DNA of 38,372 nt from Magnetococcales bacterium (GCA_015231755.1 JADGAZ010000028.1:1-38372), one strand, 5' to 3'. Shown: positions 15,908-27,300, counted from the stretch's first letter. Numbers and translations are program-made. The notes: generated by a model not told the origin, from the sequence alone.

Positions 15908-18489
15908 GCGGTCTCCCCTCGAAAGTGGCGCCGGAAACCGCAGCCCGGCGCCACTCTTTTCTGCTCGCGGTGTTTCTCATCGCCGGAGCCATCATCGGTC
16001 TGCAAATCACCATCATGCGGCTTTACGCCATCTCCGGCTGGGCCCATTTCGGTTCCCTGGTGGTGAGTGTCGCCATGTTCGGCTTCGGTTTTGCCAGCAC
16101 CGTCATGTGCCTGGGCCGGGGTCTGTTTGAACGGCGCATCGAAGAGATCGCCCGCCTCGCCCTGTTGTTGTTCGGTCCCCTGACCGTGCTCGGCAACGTG
16201 GTGGCCCAGAACGCCCAGTTCAATCCCATTTTCCTGCTGGCGGACAACCGGCAGATTCTCAACCTGATCTTCAACCTGCTGGCCTACGCCGCCCCGTTCC
16301 TGGTGGGGGCGATCCTGCTGGGCATCTGTTTTCTGGCCGGACGCCACCGCTTCCAGCTCACCTATGCGGCGGACATGACCGGCTCCGGCGTCACCGGACT
16401 GCTCTGCCTAGCCGCCATGGACTGGCTGATTCCCGAACATCTGCTGCTGCTGCCCCTGCTGCTGTGGTGGGGCGGCGCCCTCGCTTGGTTCCGCGCCTGG
16501 GAAGACCGACGCTCCCCCTGGCTGGTGAGTCTTTCCGGGGTGGTCTCCCTGCTGATGCTGTTTCTGCTGCCCCAGCTACAGGTCTCCCCCTACAAAGGGG
16601 TGAGCTACGCCGCCAAGTTTCCCGACGCCCAACGGCTCTATCATGCCGCCGGCGCCCACGGTCTGCACGAAATCTTCGGTAGCTCCTACTTCCATTTCGC
16701 CCCCGGCCTGAGCGACATGGCCTCCCTGACCATGGGAGAGTTGCCGAAAAATACCTACATCGGTCTGTATGTGGACAGCGATGGCCCCATCGGCATCATG
16801 AAGGCCATCCCCCCGGAACAAAACGATTATTACCGTTTCCTGCCCATGTCCATGCCCTACCTGCTGCATCCGCAGCCGGAAAGCGTGTTCGTGGTGCAGT
16901 TCGGCGGCGGCATTTCCACCCGGGTGGCCCTGGCCGGCGGCGCGAAACACGTCACCGTGGCGGAAGGCAACCCCATGATTCCCAAAGCCTTCTCCGACGA
17001 CGCCATCCGGACTTTCACCGGAAATCTCCTCGGTGATCCCCGTCTGACCCTGGCCCCCATGGATGGTCATCTGTTCATCCGCAGCAGCAAACAGCATTTC
17101 CAGGTGATCGATCTGAGTCTGGCGGACTCTACCGGGCTGTCCAGTCCCGGCGGTTTCTCGGTCACGGAAAAATATCTGTACACCCGGGAAACCATGGCCG
17201 CCTACATGAACGCCCTGGAACCGAACGGAGTGCTGGCGGTCACGGTGTGGAACAAGGAAGATCCCCCGAAATCCACCCTGCGCCTCTTCAACACCCTGGC
17301 GGCGGCGGGACGGGCCACCGCCGGCGAACTGACCCCCAACTCCTTTTATGTGGTGCAGGTGTTTCTTTCCACCACCACCGTGCTGTACAAAAAAGGTGGC
17401 TTCACCGCGGAAGAACGGGCGAAACTGGATGCCCACGCCCGGGAAATGGCTTTCGACGTGGTTTACCGCCCCGGCGAACGATTCCAGGGAGACGCGCAGG
17501 CCCTGCTTGGGGGATTCCGTCAGGTGGTGCTGGGCGGCAAAATCACGCCGACGGCCACCCCCGACGCGGACAATCCCGCGCCGGAAGCCGAAGAGGAAGG
17601 TCCAGACCTCTCCGTACCCTCCTTGTACCGACTCATGCTCGATCGCATGATGTACAACGAAAAACCGGATGAAATCCTATCCTATCCCTTCGACATCTCA
17701 CCCTTGACGGATGATCGGCCCTATTTCGCCGGTTTCGTGCGGCTGAATGATCTGTTTTCATTCGTCGGGCGTCTGGAGGTCATCTCCGACGAGTGGGGCT
17801 ATCTGCTGTTATGGCTGACCCTGGGTCAATCGGCCATGGCCGGAGCGTTGCTGCTCTCCATGCCGATCCTGTTCGGCTGGCGCACCATCTTTGCCCCCCA
17901 GCCCGGCAAGCTCGGCATTCTGGGCTATTTTGCCGCCCTTGGATTGGGGTATATACTGGTGGAAGTGGCACTGATCGGCAAATTCATCAGCGCCTTGGGC
18001 AATCAGGTGATCTCCACCAGCGTGCTGATCACCGGCATGCTGATCAGCACCGGTCTGGGATCACTGGCCTCCGGACGTATCGTGGAACGGGCTTCCGCCA
18101 TCATGCCGCGGATCTTCCTGGCCATCGCCGCCATCCTGACCCTCTACGGCGTGGCCCTGGAAACCTGGTTGCCGGTCATCGGCACCCTCTCCTGGCGCAC
18201 GGCGGCCTGCATTCTGCTGCTGTTTCCGCCGGCCTTTCTGATGGGGTTTCCCTTCGCCACCGGCATGAGCTGGCTGGCCAAACTGGGCAAGGAACCTTTC
18301 TTCCTATGGGCATGGGGCATCAACGGCATGTTTTCGGTCATGGGCGCGGTGCTGGTTCCCATCATCGCCGTCAACGTGGGGCTGTCCGCCAACCTCTATC
18401 TGGCGGGAATCCTTTATCTGCTGGCCTGGCCCTGCTTCTTCGCCTTGCTGAAACCCTCCCCCGCCGCCTCCTGCGGGTCGGGTGTCTGA
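15904..18489 (+). CDS. Polytopic membrane protein with spermidine-synthase-like domain
   Basis: The product has 861 residues. The N-terminal ~225 contain about six to seven membrane helices (for example 19-38, 48-70, 87-101, 119-147, 180-197, 207-224). Residues 230-610 carry a SpeE-like Rossmann region: VVQFGGGISTRVAL and AEGNPM as SAM-site equivalents, and IDLSLADST plus YLYTRETM, which align with the aminopropyltransferase VDSSDP and LYTREF regions. The C-terminal ~240 residues add several further helices. Such fused membrane/SpeE proteins are widespread and of unknown reaction. The start is the TTG at 15904, inside the stop of the preceding gene (TTGA), because it lies 4 nt from it and no ATG precedes the first helix. 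The stop overlaps the next gene by one base (TGATG). The product probably modifies a substrate at the inner membrane together with its neighbours. Confidence 0.85.
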   Translation: MSGLPSKVAPETAARRHSFLLAVFLIAGAIIGLQITIMRLYAISGWAHFGSLVVSVAMFGFGFASTVMCLGRGLFERRIEEIARLALLLFGPLTVLGNVVAQNAQFNPIFLLADNRQILNLIFNLLAYAAPFLVGAILLGICFLAGRHRFQLTYAADMTGSGVTGLLCLAAMDWLIPEHLLLLPLLLWWGGALAWFRAWEDRRSPWLVSLSGVVSLLMLFLLPQLQVSPYKGVSYAAKFPDAQRLYHAAGAHGLHEIFGSSYFHFAPGLSDMASLTMGELPKNTYIGLYVDSDGPIGIMKAIPPEQNDYYRFLPMSMPYLLHPQPESVFVVQFGGGISTRVALAGGAKHVTVAEGNPMIPKAFSDDAIRTFTGNLLGDPRLTLAPMDGHLFIRSSKQHFQVIDLSLADSTGLSSPGGFSVTEKYLYTRETMAAYMNALEPNGVLAVTVWNKEDPPKSTLRLFNTLAAAGRATAGELTPNSFYVVQVFLSTTTVLYKKGGFTAEERAKLDAHAREMAFDVVYRPGERFQGDAQALLGGFRQVVLGGKITPTATPDADNPAPEAEEEGPDLSVPSLYRLMLDRMMYNEKPDEILSYPFDISPLTDDRPYFAGFVRLNDLFSFVGRLEVISDEWGYLLLWLTLGQSAMAGALLLSMPILFGWRTIFAPQPGKLGILGYFAALGLGYILVEVALIGKFISALGNQVISTSVLITGMLISTGLGSLASGRIVERASAIMPRIFLAIAAILTLYGVALETWLPVIGTLSWRTAACILLLFPPAFLMGFPFATGMSWLAKLGKEPFFLWAWGINGMFSVMGAVLVPIIAVNVGLSANLYLAGILYLLAWPCFFALLKPSPAASCGSGV

Positions 18490-19577
18490 TGGCGGTACTG
18501 CTTCAAGGGGGCATGGCTCTGGCGACAGAGCCTGCCTCCTCCCTTCGTCACGAGGTGATCTGCCGCAAAACCCCCTCCTGCCAGATGACCCTGATGGCCC
18601 GCTTGCCCCACGCCCCGTTTCCCTATGACGGCATGGTGGGAGATACCGGCCAGCCCTTCTTCGAGGGAATGGACGCCGCCCATGGCCAACGTCTGCATCG
18701 GGTCAGCGAAGAGTTGTCCTATCCCGAATCCCCCCACTACCGGGACAACCGGGTCTTGATCCATCTGCCTCCGCAATTCAAGCCGGACAACCCTTTCGAG
18801 ATTGTGGTCTTTTTCCACGGACACATGACCGAACTCAACCGCACGGTGGTGGACGAGATGGCCCTGCCGGACCAGATCAACGCCACAGGCCGCAATCTGC
18901 TGCTGGTGGCCCCCCAAATGGTGTTGGAAGGGGCGGACTCCAGCCCTGGCAAGCTCTATCGTCCCGGGGGATTCGACAACCTGCTCCAGGATGTCTCGAA
19001 GGTGCTGAAAAGCCGGATGGGCAAAACCTTCGCCGCACGCTTCGACCGGGCACCGGTGATCCTGACCGCCTTCAGCGGTGGATTCCGGGCCACGGCCTAT
19101 ACCCTGGACCGGGGATTTGCCAATCAGAAACCATTGAAAAAACCGAACAAAGGGGACAAGAAAAACAAAAGAGACAAACCGGGCAAAGAAGAAATACCGG
19201 ACAAACGGGTCTCTCCGGACAAACGGGATGCCCGCCTGCGGGGCGTGATCCTGGTGGATGCCCTGTACAGCGATACCGAGAAGTTCAACGCCTGGTTGCG
19301 ACATCCTGGGCGACGGGGATTTTTCGTCAACCTTTACGGCCCATCCAGCGCGCCGCTTTCCCAGCAGCTTCAGCAGGAGTGGGACCAGTGCAAGCTGCCC
19401 TGGTCGGAGCGCCTGAAAGGAAAAATCAAGCCGAAAGGCCTCTACTCCCTGTCGGTGGAAACCCACCACGATTCCATTCTCCTGGCGGGACCGCCCTCCT
19501 GGCCCCTGGTGGAGATTCTCAAAAAATTCGGCAACCCGACCACCTCACCACCCGCGCCACCCCGCTCCCGGAAATGA
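18489..19577 (+). CDS. Exported alpha/beta-hydrolase-like protein with a lysine-rich insertion
   Basis: About 362 residues from the ATG at 18489, which overlaps the previous stop (TGATG). The short hydrophobic start (MAVLLQGGMALA) looks like the core of a signal peptide; a non-ATG start upstream (for example CTG 18471 reading LRVGCLMAVLL) would give the usual basic N-region, so the true start is unsure. The hydrolase fold is suggested by EIVVFFHGH (oxyanion region, 104-112), the nucleophile elbow TAFSGGFRA (S196), a later LVDALYSD for the acid and SVETHHDSIL for the histidine. Residues about 207-245 are a low-complexity Lys/Asp/Pro segment absent from ordinary hydrolases. An exported esterase or amidase is the likely role; substrate unknown. 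It is the last gene of the coupled trio and ends 52 bp before a convergent response-regulator gene. Confidence 0.75.
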   Translation: MAVLLQGGMALATEPASSLRHEVICRKTPSCQMTLMARLPHAPFPYDGMVGDTGQPFFEGMDAAHGQRLHRVSEELSYPESPHYRDNRVLIHLPPQFKPDNPFEIVVFFHGHMTELNRTVVDEMALPDQINATGRNLLLVAPQMVLEGADSSPGKLYRPGGFDNLLQDVSKVLKSRMGKTFAARFDRAPVILTAFSGGFRATAYTLDRGFANQKPLKKPNKGDKKNKRDKPGKEEIPDKRVSPDKRDARLRGVILVDALYSDTEKFNAWLRHPGRRGFFVNLYGPSSAPLSQQLQQEWDQCKLPWSERLKGKIKPKGLYSLSVETHHDSILLAGPPSWPLVEILKKFGNPTTSPPAPPRSRK

Positions 19578-19629
19578 CCAAAAAGTACAGACGGATTGCC
19601 AATCGGGAACGCAAGCCATCCTGCCGGGG

Positions 19630-20034
19630 CTACTCATGGGGGATCAGATTGTATTCCCTCAATTTTTCCAAAAGCATCAGCCGGGTGAACGGTTTGGTGA
19701 TGTAATCGGTGCAATAGCCCTTGTAAAAGGCCTCGGTGACCGCCTCCGGGGCATCGAGGGCGGTCACCATGATGATCACCGCCTCCTTGGCTCCGATCAC
19801 GCCATACGCCACCTCCAAGGCGCGTATGGCCTGCAAGGCACTTTGACCATCCATGACCGGCATCATGATGTCCAGCAGGATCAAATCATAAGGGGTCTCT
19901 TCCACCAGGGACGCCTCCACCAGATCCACCGCCTCCAGGCCATTGGCGGCCTGATCGCACGAACCGAATGGAATCAAAAGATCATACAAAAACCTGCGAT
20001 TTTCCGGATAATCATCCGCAATCAATATGTTCAT
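19630..20034 (-). CDS. Single-domain response regulator (CheY-like)
   Basis: The 134-residue product starts at ATG 20034 (MNILIADD) and contains only a receiver: acidic pair D7/D8, phospho-acceptor D55 in LILLDIMMPVMDG, T in IIMVTALDA, and K in YITKPFTR. The start overlaps the stop of the large hybrid kinase upstream in ATGA (20031-20034), so the two are translationally coupled and this regulator is a probable phosphate recipient of that kinase. It has no output domain and presumably acts by protein-protein contact. It is the last gene of the minus-strand signalling locus. Confidence 0.92.
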   Translation of the reverse strand: MNILIADDYPENRRFLYDLLIPFGSCDQAANGLEAVDLVEASLVEETPYDLILLDIMMPVMDGQSALQAIRALEVAYGVIGAKEAVIIMVTALDAPEAVTEAFYKGYCTDYITKPFTRLMLLEKLREYNLIPHE

Positions 20035-23000
20035 GGGTTCACTCCCCTGTCTGACAGAGCCTGTCGCGCTTCCAGGCATTGGGTTGCCAGTTTCGTCAAC
20101 GCCTCTGCGGCCTGCTCCCAATTTTTCTGTTCCACGCCACCACGCAGGCGCAATGCTTGGGTGGAGACCTTCCAGGCACCAATTTCCCGGGACAGATCGC
20201 TCAACCGCTGCACGGACTTGCCCACCCCGACCTCGTTGCGACTGGCAATGGCCTGCTGCAACGCCTCCAGGCACAGGGGAAACTGCTCGACGAATACCGC
20301 GCTTTTCTGGACCCAGACCTCCGCTTCCAGTTCGACATCCTTCAAGACCGAGGTCAATTTTCTGGGTGGCGTCCGGCCCACCGTCAAGGAGGTGCGCTTG
20401 ATCACCTTGGCAATGACCTCCAACAGCTCGCTGGAGCGGTAGGGCTTGCGCAGATAACCGTTCATGCCCACGTCGAAACACTGTTTTTCCTCTTCGCCCA
20501 TGGTTTTGGCCGTCACCGCGATGATGGGAATCCGGGGGCTGGCCACCATGGGTAAATCCCCCTGGCGAATCTGTCGGGTGGCCTCCATGCCATCCATCTC
20601 CGGCATTTGCAGATCCATCAGTACCAGATCATAGGCATGTTGCCCCAGTTGCAGCAAAGCCTCTCGACCATTGCCCACGATGGTGACCGTATGCCCGGCC
20701 TGCTCTAAAATCAACGTGGCGAGCCTTTGATTTTGCGCATTGTCTTCCACCAACAAAATATGAATCGGAATCATATGGTTGACCAAACGATCCGCCGATG
20801 AGACGCTCTCTTCGCTCTGCGTCACCCGGCCCAGCCGTTGTTGAATCGCCTTGAGCAGACGAAATTTCCAGACCGGCTTGCGTACCACGTTGGCATGGAG
20901 CAATCCATGCGCGCCCATCACATCATCCGCGTCCACCGTGGGAGGCAGAAAGAGTACCACATTGTCGAATACGCCGGCTGCCGACGCCAGCGTCACCAAC
21001 GGATTCGCCCCATCCCGCAACACGCCATAATCGATGATCAGCAGATCAAAATCTCGATTGGACGCCGCGACGTTGCGTTCCAGTTGCTTCCGGATGGCGA
21101 CGAGACTCTCCGCCTCCACGACATCGGCCCCGGCAACGGAGAGCATCTCCCCCACAATGGCGCGTCCCGTGGCATGGGTATCGGCCAGAAGAATCCTCAC
21201 CCCCTCCAGCGCCGGGCCACCCGGATCGGCCCGTCGGTCATCCCCCTCCCGTCCCACCCTGTCTCTGCGGCTCACCCCGAACCGGGCGGTGAAATGAAAA
21301 ATACTGCCCTTATCCGCAGCACTTTCCAGCCAGATCTCCCCGTCCATCATGAAGACCAGATGTTTGCTGATGGTCAATCCCAATCCGGTGCCGCCAAACT
21401 TACGGGTGGTGGAACCATCGGCCTGGGTGAACCGTTCAAAAACCAGCGCCTGCTTCTCCGCCGAAATACCCACTCCGGTATCGACGATGGAAAAATGCAG
21501 CCAGATATCCTCCCTGAAATCCGGATTGCCCACAGGAATCTCATCCGGGCCGGCCAGGGCGACACGCAAGACCACCTCCCCATCCGCGGTGAACTTGATG
21601 GCGTTGTTGATCAAATTGATCAACACCTGCTTCAGCCGCAACGGATCCCCCAGCAGCGTGGATGGCACATCCTCGGCCAGATGGCAATACAGCTCCAACT
21701 CCTTCTGATAGGCCTTGATGGCCAACGAATCGCAAGCGTTCTCGATCTGCCCGGAAAGATCGAAGGGGATCCGTTCCAAGGTGAGCATGCCCGCGTCGAT
21801 TTTGGACAGATCCAGGATCGAATTGATCAATTCCAGCAGCGAATCGGAAGATTTCTGGATCACCTCCAGATAGTGTCGCTGATTTTGGGCGGAGAGGCGT
21901 GTGGTCAGGATCAAATCGGTCAAACCGATGATGGTATTCATGGGGGTACGAATTTCGTGGCTCATGTTGGCCAGAAATTCGCTTTTCATGCGACTGGCCG
22001 ACTCGGCCACCTCCAGAGTCTCTTTCAACGACCGCATCAACTGTTTGCGCTCGGTGATATCGTGCATGAAGGCGGTATAAAGCTTCTTGCCACCCAGATG
22101 AATTTCAACCAGCCCCACCTCCAGATCGATGATTTGACCATCCGCACGCAAACCCGGCAGTTCCACCCTTCTTTTGAGATGGGGAGAGCCTTCCGGGGCC
22201 TGGGCATGCCGCAGCAGGGCCTGGGCATGGGCCTGACGGTGCTCCGGGGGAATGATATACTGGGCCAGATCCTTGCCCAGACACGCCTCCCGGGAAAAAC
22301 CGAACATCTCTTCCGCCGCCGGGTTGAGCTCCACCACTTTGCCATCGACATCGATGGTGATGATGGCATCCAACGCGGACTCCTGATTCAAATGAAGCCG
22401 CTTCTCCCGCTCTTTCAATTCCGCATGGGTCTCCAGGAGCTTGCTCTCCATGGTTCCCAACATCCTGCCGAACAGCAAAATCAATCCGATTCCCCCCATC
22501 ACTCCCACCCCGATGCCGATGGCAATGATCCAGTAGGAATGATGCACCTGGAACGTGGCGTCTTGCACCACGATCATGAAGGCCACTTCCTGACCAGATG
22601 CATTCAGAATCGGCAGACGGGCGATGTTGTAATGGTCATCGTCTTGCGAGACGTTGTACCACAAGTGGCGACCCGCGACATAAAAATCCGGTCTGAGACG
22701 GTTGATCAAGGAAGGCGGAGTCGTAGCGGTACTTTGATTGATCACCACATGATCCGGAAAGGCATCCCAAACCAGGGACCGGCCCAACATTTTCGCGCCG
22801 GACTGCCAGTCGGTCTGCTGGAGACGACTCTTTTCGACAAACAGATACAGATCGACCGGAAACTGCTGACGCACCAATCCGGCGAATTGTTCCAGTTCTT
22901 TGCCCAGTTCGATGAAACCGATCAAGGTCTGTCCATCGTACCAGGGAGTGACGGTCCGCAGCACCAGAGTGCCCATTTTGCCCAACTCCAGATCCGAAGA

Positions 23001-23429
23001 GACCAGACCGCTCTCCTGAGCCAGCATCAACGAGGCACGATCAATCCCATCACCAAAGCGATCCGGTTGATGCACACGTAAAAAATTGACCCGGTCCGGT
23101 TGGTGGAAATAAAAATGGGTGATCCGGTTTTCCTGCTGCAACGCCCTGAAAAAACCCTTAGAAGTGGTGTACAGCGCCTCCCGGTCACGGGTCAGATAGG
23201 TGTTCCTGATCGTGTCATTCAGCCGGATGGCACTGATGGCGATCTGCATTTTGCTGACTTCATCGGAGTGCATTTCGACCAGGGCGCGACCGATGGCATC
23301 GGCGACCTGCTGCATGTGATATTCGTTCTGGGTGGTCTGCTGCCAATAGATGCCCAAGGAACTGCAAGAGATCATGATTGCCACAATCACGATAAATTTA
23401 ATGATCATATCGCGCTTTGCGCTGTACAT
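20031..23429 (-). CDS. Membrane hybrid histidine kinase: sensor, PAS, HisKA, HATPase, REC, REC, HPt-like
   Basis: This protein has 1132 residues. Helices at 9-27 and 300-322 flank an extracytoplasmic sensor of about 270 residues (Cache-like; [20 protein letters not shown]). A PAS domain covers 345-462. HisKA has H491 in [13 protein letters not shown]; the HATPase has N609 ([11 protein letters not shown]), DTGVGI and GGTGLGL. The first receiver (745-865) keeps D800 and K851 but has lost one of the acidic pair and the MPxMDG motif. The second (888-1010) is canonical with D939 ([11 protein letters not shown]). The C-terminal HPt-like helix bundle reads [13 protein letters not shown], where AHxLKG would carry the phospho-histidine, so that His is missing. 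The start ATG 23429 has only a weak ribosome-binding site; an inner ATG at 23408 is possible. It lies 36 bp downstream of a response-regulator gene. Confidence 0.93.
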   Translation of the reverse strand: MYSAKRDMIIKFIVIVAIMISCSSLGIYWQQTTQNEYHMQQVADAIGRALVEMHSDEVSKMQIAISAIRLNDTIRNTYLTRDREALYTTSKGFFRALQQENRITHFYFHQPDRVNFLRVHQPDRFGDGIDRASLMLAQESGLVSSDLELGKMGTLVLRTVTPWYDGQTLIGFIELGKELEQFAGLVRQQFPVDLYLFVEKSRLQQTDWQSGAKMLGRSLVWDAFPDHVVINQSTATTPPSLINRLRPDFYVAGRHLWYNVSQDDDHYNIARLPILNASGQEVAFMIVVQDATFQVHHSYWIIAIGIGVGVMGGIGLILLFGRMLGTMESKLLETHAELKEREKRLHLNQESALDAIITIDVDGKVVELNPAAEEMFGFSREACLGKDLAQYIIPPEHRQAHAQALLRHAQAPEGSPHLKRRVELPGLRADGQIIDLEVGLVEIHLGGKKLYTAFMHDITERKQLMRSLKETLEVAESASRMKSEFLANMSHEIRTPMNTIIGLTDLILTTRLSAQNQRHYLEVIQKSSDSLLELINSILDLSKIDAGMLTLERIPFDLSGQIENACDSLAIKAYQKELELYCHLAEDVPSTLLGDPLRLKQVLINLINNAIKFTADGEVVLRVALAGPDEIPVGNPDFREDIWLHFSIVDTGVGISAEKQALVFERFTQADGSTTRKFGGTGLGLTISKHLVFMMDGEIWLESAADKGSIFHFTARFGVSRRDRVGREGDDRRADPGGPALEGVRILLADTHATGRAIVGEMLSVAGADVVEAESLVAIRKQLERNVAASNRDFDLLIIDYGVLRDGANPLVTLASAAGVFDNVVLFLPPTVDADDVMGAHGLLHANVVRKPVWKFRLLKAIQQRLGRVTQSEESVSSADRLVNHMIPIHILLVEDNAQNQRLATLILEQAGHTVTIVGNGREALLQLGQHAYDLVLMDLQMPEMDGMEATRQIRQGDLPMVASPRIPIIAVTAKTMGEEEKQCFDVGMNGYLRKPYRSSELLEVIAKVIKRTSLTVGRTPPRKLTSVLKDVELEAEVWVQKSAVFVEQFPLCLEALQQAIASRNEVGVGKSVQRLSDLSREIGAWKVSTQALRLRGGVEQKNWEQAAEALTKLATQCLEARQALSDRGVNP

Positions 23430-23465
23430 GACTCTTAGCCTTAACGATAAGAAATCAAAGGTTTA

Positions 23466-23879
23466 TCAAACGCCGGAGCCATCCGTTTGGAAAGCCCGTG
23501 CGATAACGGTGGTCAATTCAGCGGCGGTGAATGGCTTCATCAAGATGCTGGAAGCCCCCAAGACCGTCGCCGCCTTCAGGTTCAGGGCGGCTGACAAATA
23601 CGGAGGACTCCCGCCGGAGATGGCAATGATTTTGGGTCTGTTCTCCAAACGGGTAAACGCCATGACCACCTCGATACCATCCATCTCCGGCATGAGGATA
23701 TCGGTGATGACAAGATCCGCCGGACGATTGTAAAACGCTTGCACCCCCTCCTTGCCATTGTTGGCCTCCTCCACCTCATACCCGTTCTCCCGGAGAATAC
23801 GGGTCATCAAGGTCCGGATCGCGGGATTGTCATCAATAATCAAAATGCGTTTGGCCACTGCGTTGATATGGTGATTCAT
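23466..23879 (-). CDS. Single-domain response regulator (CheY-like)
   Basis: This 137-residue receiver has D16/D17 (LIIDDNPAIR), phospho-acceptor D60 (LVITDILMPEMDG), S in IIAISGGSPP and K in ILMKPFTAAE. SGGSPPYLSAALNL after strand 4 is close to the sequence of the next regulator, so the pair arose by duplication. The ATG at 23879 overlaps the stop of the upstream gene in ATGA (23876-23879), which implies coupled translation. No DNA-binding domain is present. Confidence 0.92.
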   Translation of the reverse strand: MNHHINAVAKRILIIDDNPAIRTLMTRILRENGYEVEEANNGKEGVQAFYNRPADLVITDILMPEMDGIEVVMAFTRLENRPKIIAISGGSPPYLSAALNLKAATVLGASSILMKPFTAAELTTVIARAFQTDGSGV

Positions 23880-24280
23880 GACACCCCTTCCGGATGGCTG
23901 TGGTGGTCAGGCAGTCCGATGGCCAATGCGACTGCGTCCAGAATCCTTTGATTGGTAAACGGCTTTTGCAGCACATTGACCACACCGAACATTGTGGTCA
24001 GTTTCAAGACAAAATCCATGGCCAACTGGGCATTGCCGCCAGACATGGCAATGATCTTTTGCTCCTGGTTGATCGTTTGCACACGTTGAATCAAATCAAT
24101 ACCATCCATATCCGGCATGATGATGTCGCTGATCACCAGCCTGGGTTGCACGTCCTGATAAACCTGCAACGCTTCCACCCCGTTGGAGGCGGTCGCCAAC
24201 GAATAACCGGCATCTTGAAGAACACGACACAACAAGTTCACCAATCTTTGTTCATCATCCACAATCAGGATATCTTTCAT
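23876..24280 (-). CDS. Single-domain response regulator (CheY-like)
   Basis: The 134-residue receiver has D8/D9 (ILIVDDEQRL), phospho-acceptor D52 in LVISDIIMPDMDG, S in IIAMSGGNAQ and K in VLQKPFTNQR. It is the first of a pair of tandem overlapping receivers and lies 116 bp downstream of the Cache/PAS/GAF hybrid kinase. The product would need a separate partner for output, for example the motor, an enzyme or another kinase. Confidence 0.92.
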   Translation of the reverse strand: MKDILIVDDEQRLVNLLCRVLQDAGYSLATASNGVEALQVYQDVQPRLVISDIIMPDMDGIDLIQRVQTINQEQKIIAMSGGNAQLAMDFVLKLTTMFGVVNVLQKPFTNQRILDAVALAIGLPDHHSHPEGVS

Positions 24281-24396
24281 ATTCTGTCATCCGCTGAATT
24301 CCTGGTGCCTGATCATCCGGTGGGGGTGATCCACCACACAGACCCGACCCATCCGTTTGGGGTTGCGGGATGTTCACTCCACCCGACATGGAATCA

Positions 24397-27300
24397 CTAT
24401 GGGCCGACAGCCTCTGCGGAATCAACAACAAATTGATCCGGATCCCAAACTTCTCGGTTGTTGAAAATATCGTACAGAATCCGTCCCAACTCCTCCTTCA
24501 GGACCGGTTTCCTGAGAACCGCCCGGATGCCAAGCGTCCGCATCTGTTCGGGGGAGACCGGATCCTTTTTCCCCGAACACAACACAGAGGGCAACCCGGC
24601 ATTCAGGGTGGCAATCCGGGACAGCAATTCGATTCCGGTCATGCCGGGCATGGTCTGATCGGTAATGATGACATCGTACTGATCCGAATCCAGTTGCAAC
24701 CGTTTCCAGGCCAGACCGGGATCGCTGCAACACTCCACCTGATAGCCCAATTGTTCCAATTGCATTTTTCCCAATCGGGCGATGCTGGTTTCGTCATCGA
24801 CGAACAAAACCCGATAGGCCTCCAGGGTTCGATGCACAGTGGTACTCGTCTCGGAGGCCGTTTCCCGTTCGACGGCCAAAGGCCAGAACACCTGAAAGGT
24901 GCTGCCCCGACCGATTTCACTGAACACCTGAATGGCCCCTTTGGCATCGGTGACAATCCCATGAACCACCGACAATCCCAAACCGGTCCCCTTGCCGATC
25001 TCCCGGGTACTGAAAAAAGGATCGAACAGACGATCCCGTATCTCCGGATCGATGCCCACACCCGTATCCTGAACCGCCAGCAACGCATAAAGACCGGGGG
25101 CGACATCCAAGGTGCCGGCCTCATCGGGAGTCAAAGTGACCGTGTTCAGGGTGATATCCAGGCTCCCACCCTTTTCCTCCATGGCAAAAGACGCGTTCGT
25201 GCACAGGTTCATGATGACCTGATGCAACTGGGTGGGATCCCCCGAAATCACCACATCCGGCTCCAGAATGTGGGTATGGATGGCAATGGTGGTCGGAACC
25301 GAAGCGCGCATGAACTGGATGGTTTCCTTGAGAATCGGCACCACTTGAATGGTTTTGCGTTCCCCTTCGGACATGCGGCTGAAGGTCAACAGTTGGGCGA
25401 CCAGATCCTTGGCCCGTTTTCCCGCCAGGAAGACATCCTGCAAATCCTGGTGGTTCTGGTCGGTGGCGGGAATCTTGTCCAGCACCAGTTCCGTATAACC
25501 CAGAATGATGCCCAGCAGATTGTTGAAATCATGGGCAATGCCACCTGCGAGGGTTCCGATGGCCTTCATTTTCTGCGCCTGACGCAGTTGCCGTTCCATG
25601 CGCAACTGTCTGGTGATGTCCCGATGCACCGCGACATAGTTTCTGACCGATCCATCCGGACTTTTCACCGGGGAGATGCTGGATTCCACATCAAAAAACG
25701 ATCCATCCTTTTTGCGGTTGAGGAAATGCCCCTTCCAGGTCTTGCCCATGGCCAGACAACGCCACATCTCCCCGGCGATCTCCTGTTTGAACTCTCCCGC
25801 GTCCAGAATGGTGATGTTCTGGTCGATCACCTCCGTCGCCGCATAACCCGTCACCCGACAAAAGGCCTGATTGACATACTGGATCACCCCGCCGGTATCG
25901 GCAACCAGGACCATATCTTCGGTCTGCTCGATGGCCGAAGCCAGGCGCAAATTGTTGGCATGAGCGCGCAGCGCCATGATTCCGAAAGAGATATCCCGGG
26001 CCAGATCCATCAGGAACGCCGTCTCCCGCCCATCGAAGGCATCGGGTTCCGCCGCATAGACGCTCAAGGCACCGAAAGGTTGTCCTTCGCTCACCAAGGG
26101 CAGGGAAACCGAGGAGCGATACCCCTGGGCCATGGCCTGTTCCCGCCAGGGGGCGAAGTCAGGATCGTTGAGAATGTCTCTGGCATGGGCCGGCAGACCG
26201 GTGCGAATGGCGCGACCGGTTGGCCCCTGTCCACTGGCCCCCTCGCCCCAAGAGATGTACAAGCTATCCAGATAGCCGATTTCATAACCAAACTGAGCCA
26301 CCGGCACCACCCGTTGCGTGGCATCCTGTCCGGAAAAACCGCACCACGCCAGCCGGTAACCGGCCTTCTCCACGATCAATTGACACAACGTGGTCATGAA
26401 CTGCTCTTCATCCTGGGCGTGAAGCAACGCCTCGCTGGCGGAACTCAACGCCTTGAGGGCGCGGTTCATGCGTTGCAATTCCATTTCCGCCCCTTTGCGC
26501 ACGGTAATATCCGTATAGGTACCGGCCATTCTCCAGGGCTTGCCTTCTGCATCCCGCTCCACCACCTTGCCGCGTCCTTGAATCCAGACCCAATCCCCCA
26601 TGCGGGTGCGCAATCGATACTCCAGGGAGTGGCTCTCGATCCGACCGGCCACATGATCGTCGAGGCCGCTCAACACCCGTTCCCGATCATCCGGATGCAG
26701 CAGATCGACCCAGCTTTGAAAGTGGGGCACCAGTTCTCCATGGGCGAAACCCAGCATCTGTTCGGCCTTGGGACTGAAATAGATCGCCCCGCTCCGGATG
26801 TTCCAGTCCCAGATGCCGTCGTTGGTGCCATCCAGGACCAGTTGCAAACGCTCCTCGCTGGTCTGCAACGCGGCGCGCATCCGATACTCTTCGGTCACAT
26901 CCCGAAACACCAGCACCACTCCAAGCAGGGTTCCCCCGGCATCCCGGATGGGGGAGCAACTGTCGGCAATCTGCGATTCCCGTCCGTCCCTGGCAACCAG
27001 GGTGGCATGACTGGCCAGACCGACAAGCGTACCGGTTTCAAGCACCGTCTCCACCGGATTGACCACCGGCAAGCCGGTCTGACTGTTGACCATCCGAAAC
27101 ACTTCGGACAAAGGACGATTGCGCGCTTCGTCCAATTTCCATCCGGTCAACGTCTCGGCCACGGGATTCATGTACTGCACACGACGGCGTGTGTCGGTGG
27201 AGATGACCGCGTCGCCAATGGATTGCAACGTGATGAAATGGTTGGTTTCCGTCTCGTACAGGGAACGTTCCAGGCTTTTGCGGGTGGAGACATCCAGCAC

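Noticed and set aside
20838-23081. 747-codon plus-strand frame
   Set aside because: Antisense shadow of the membrane hybrid kinase; no domains or signal.
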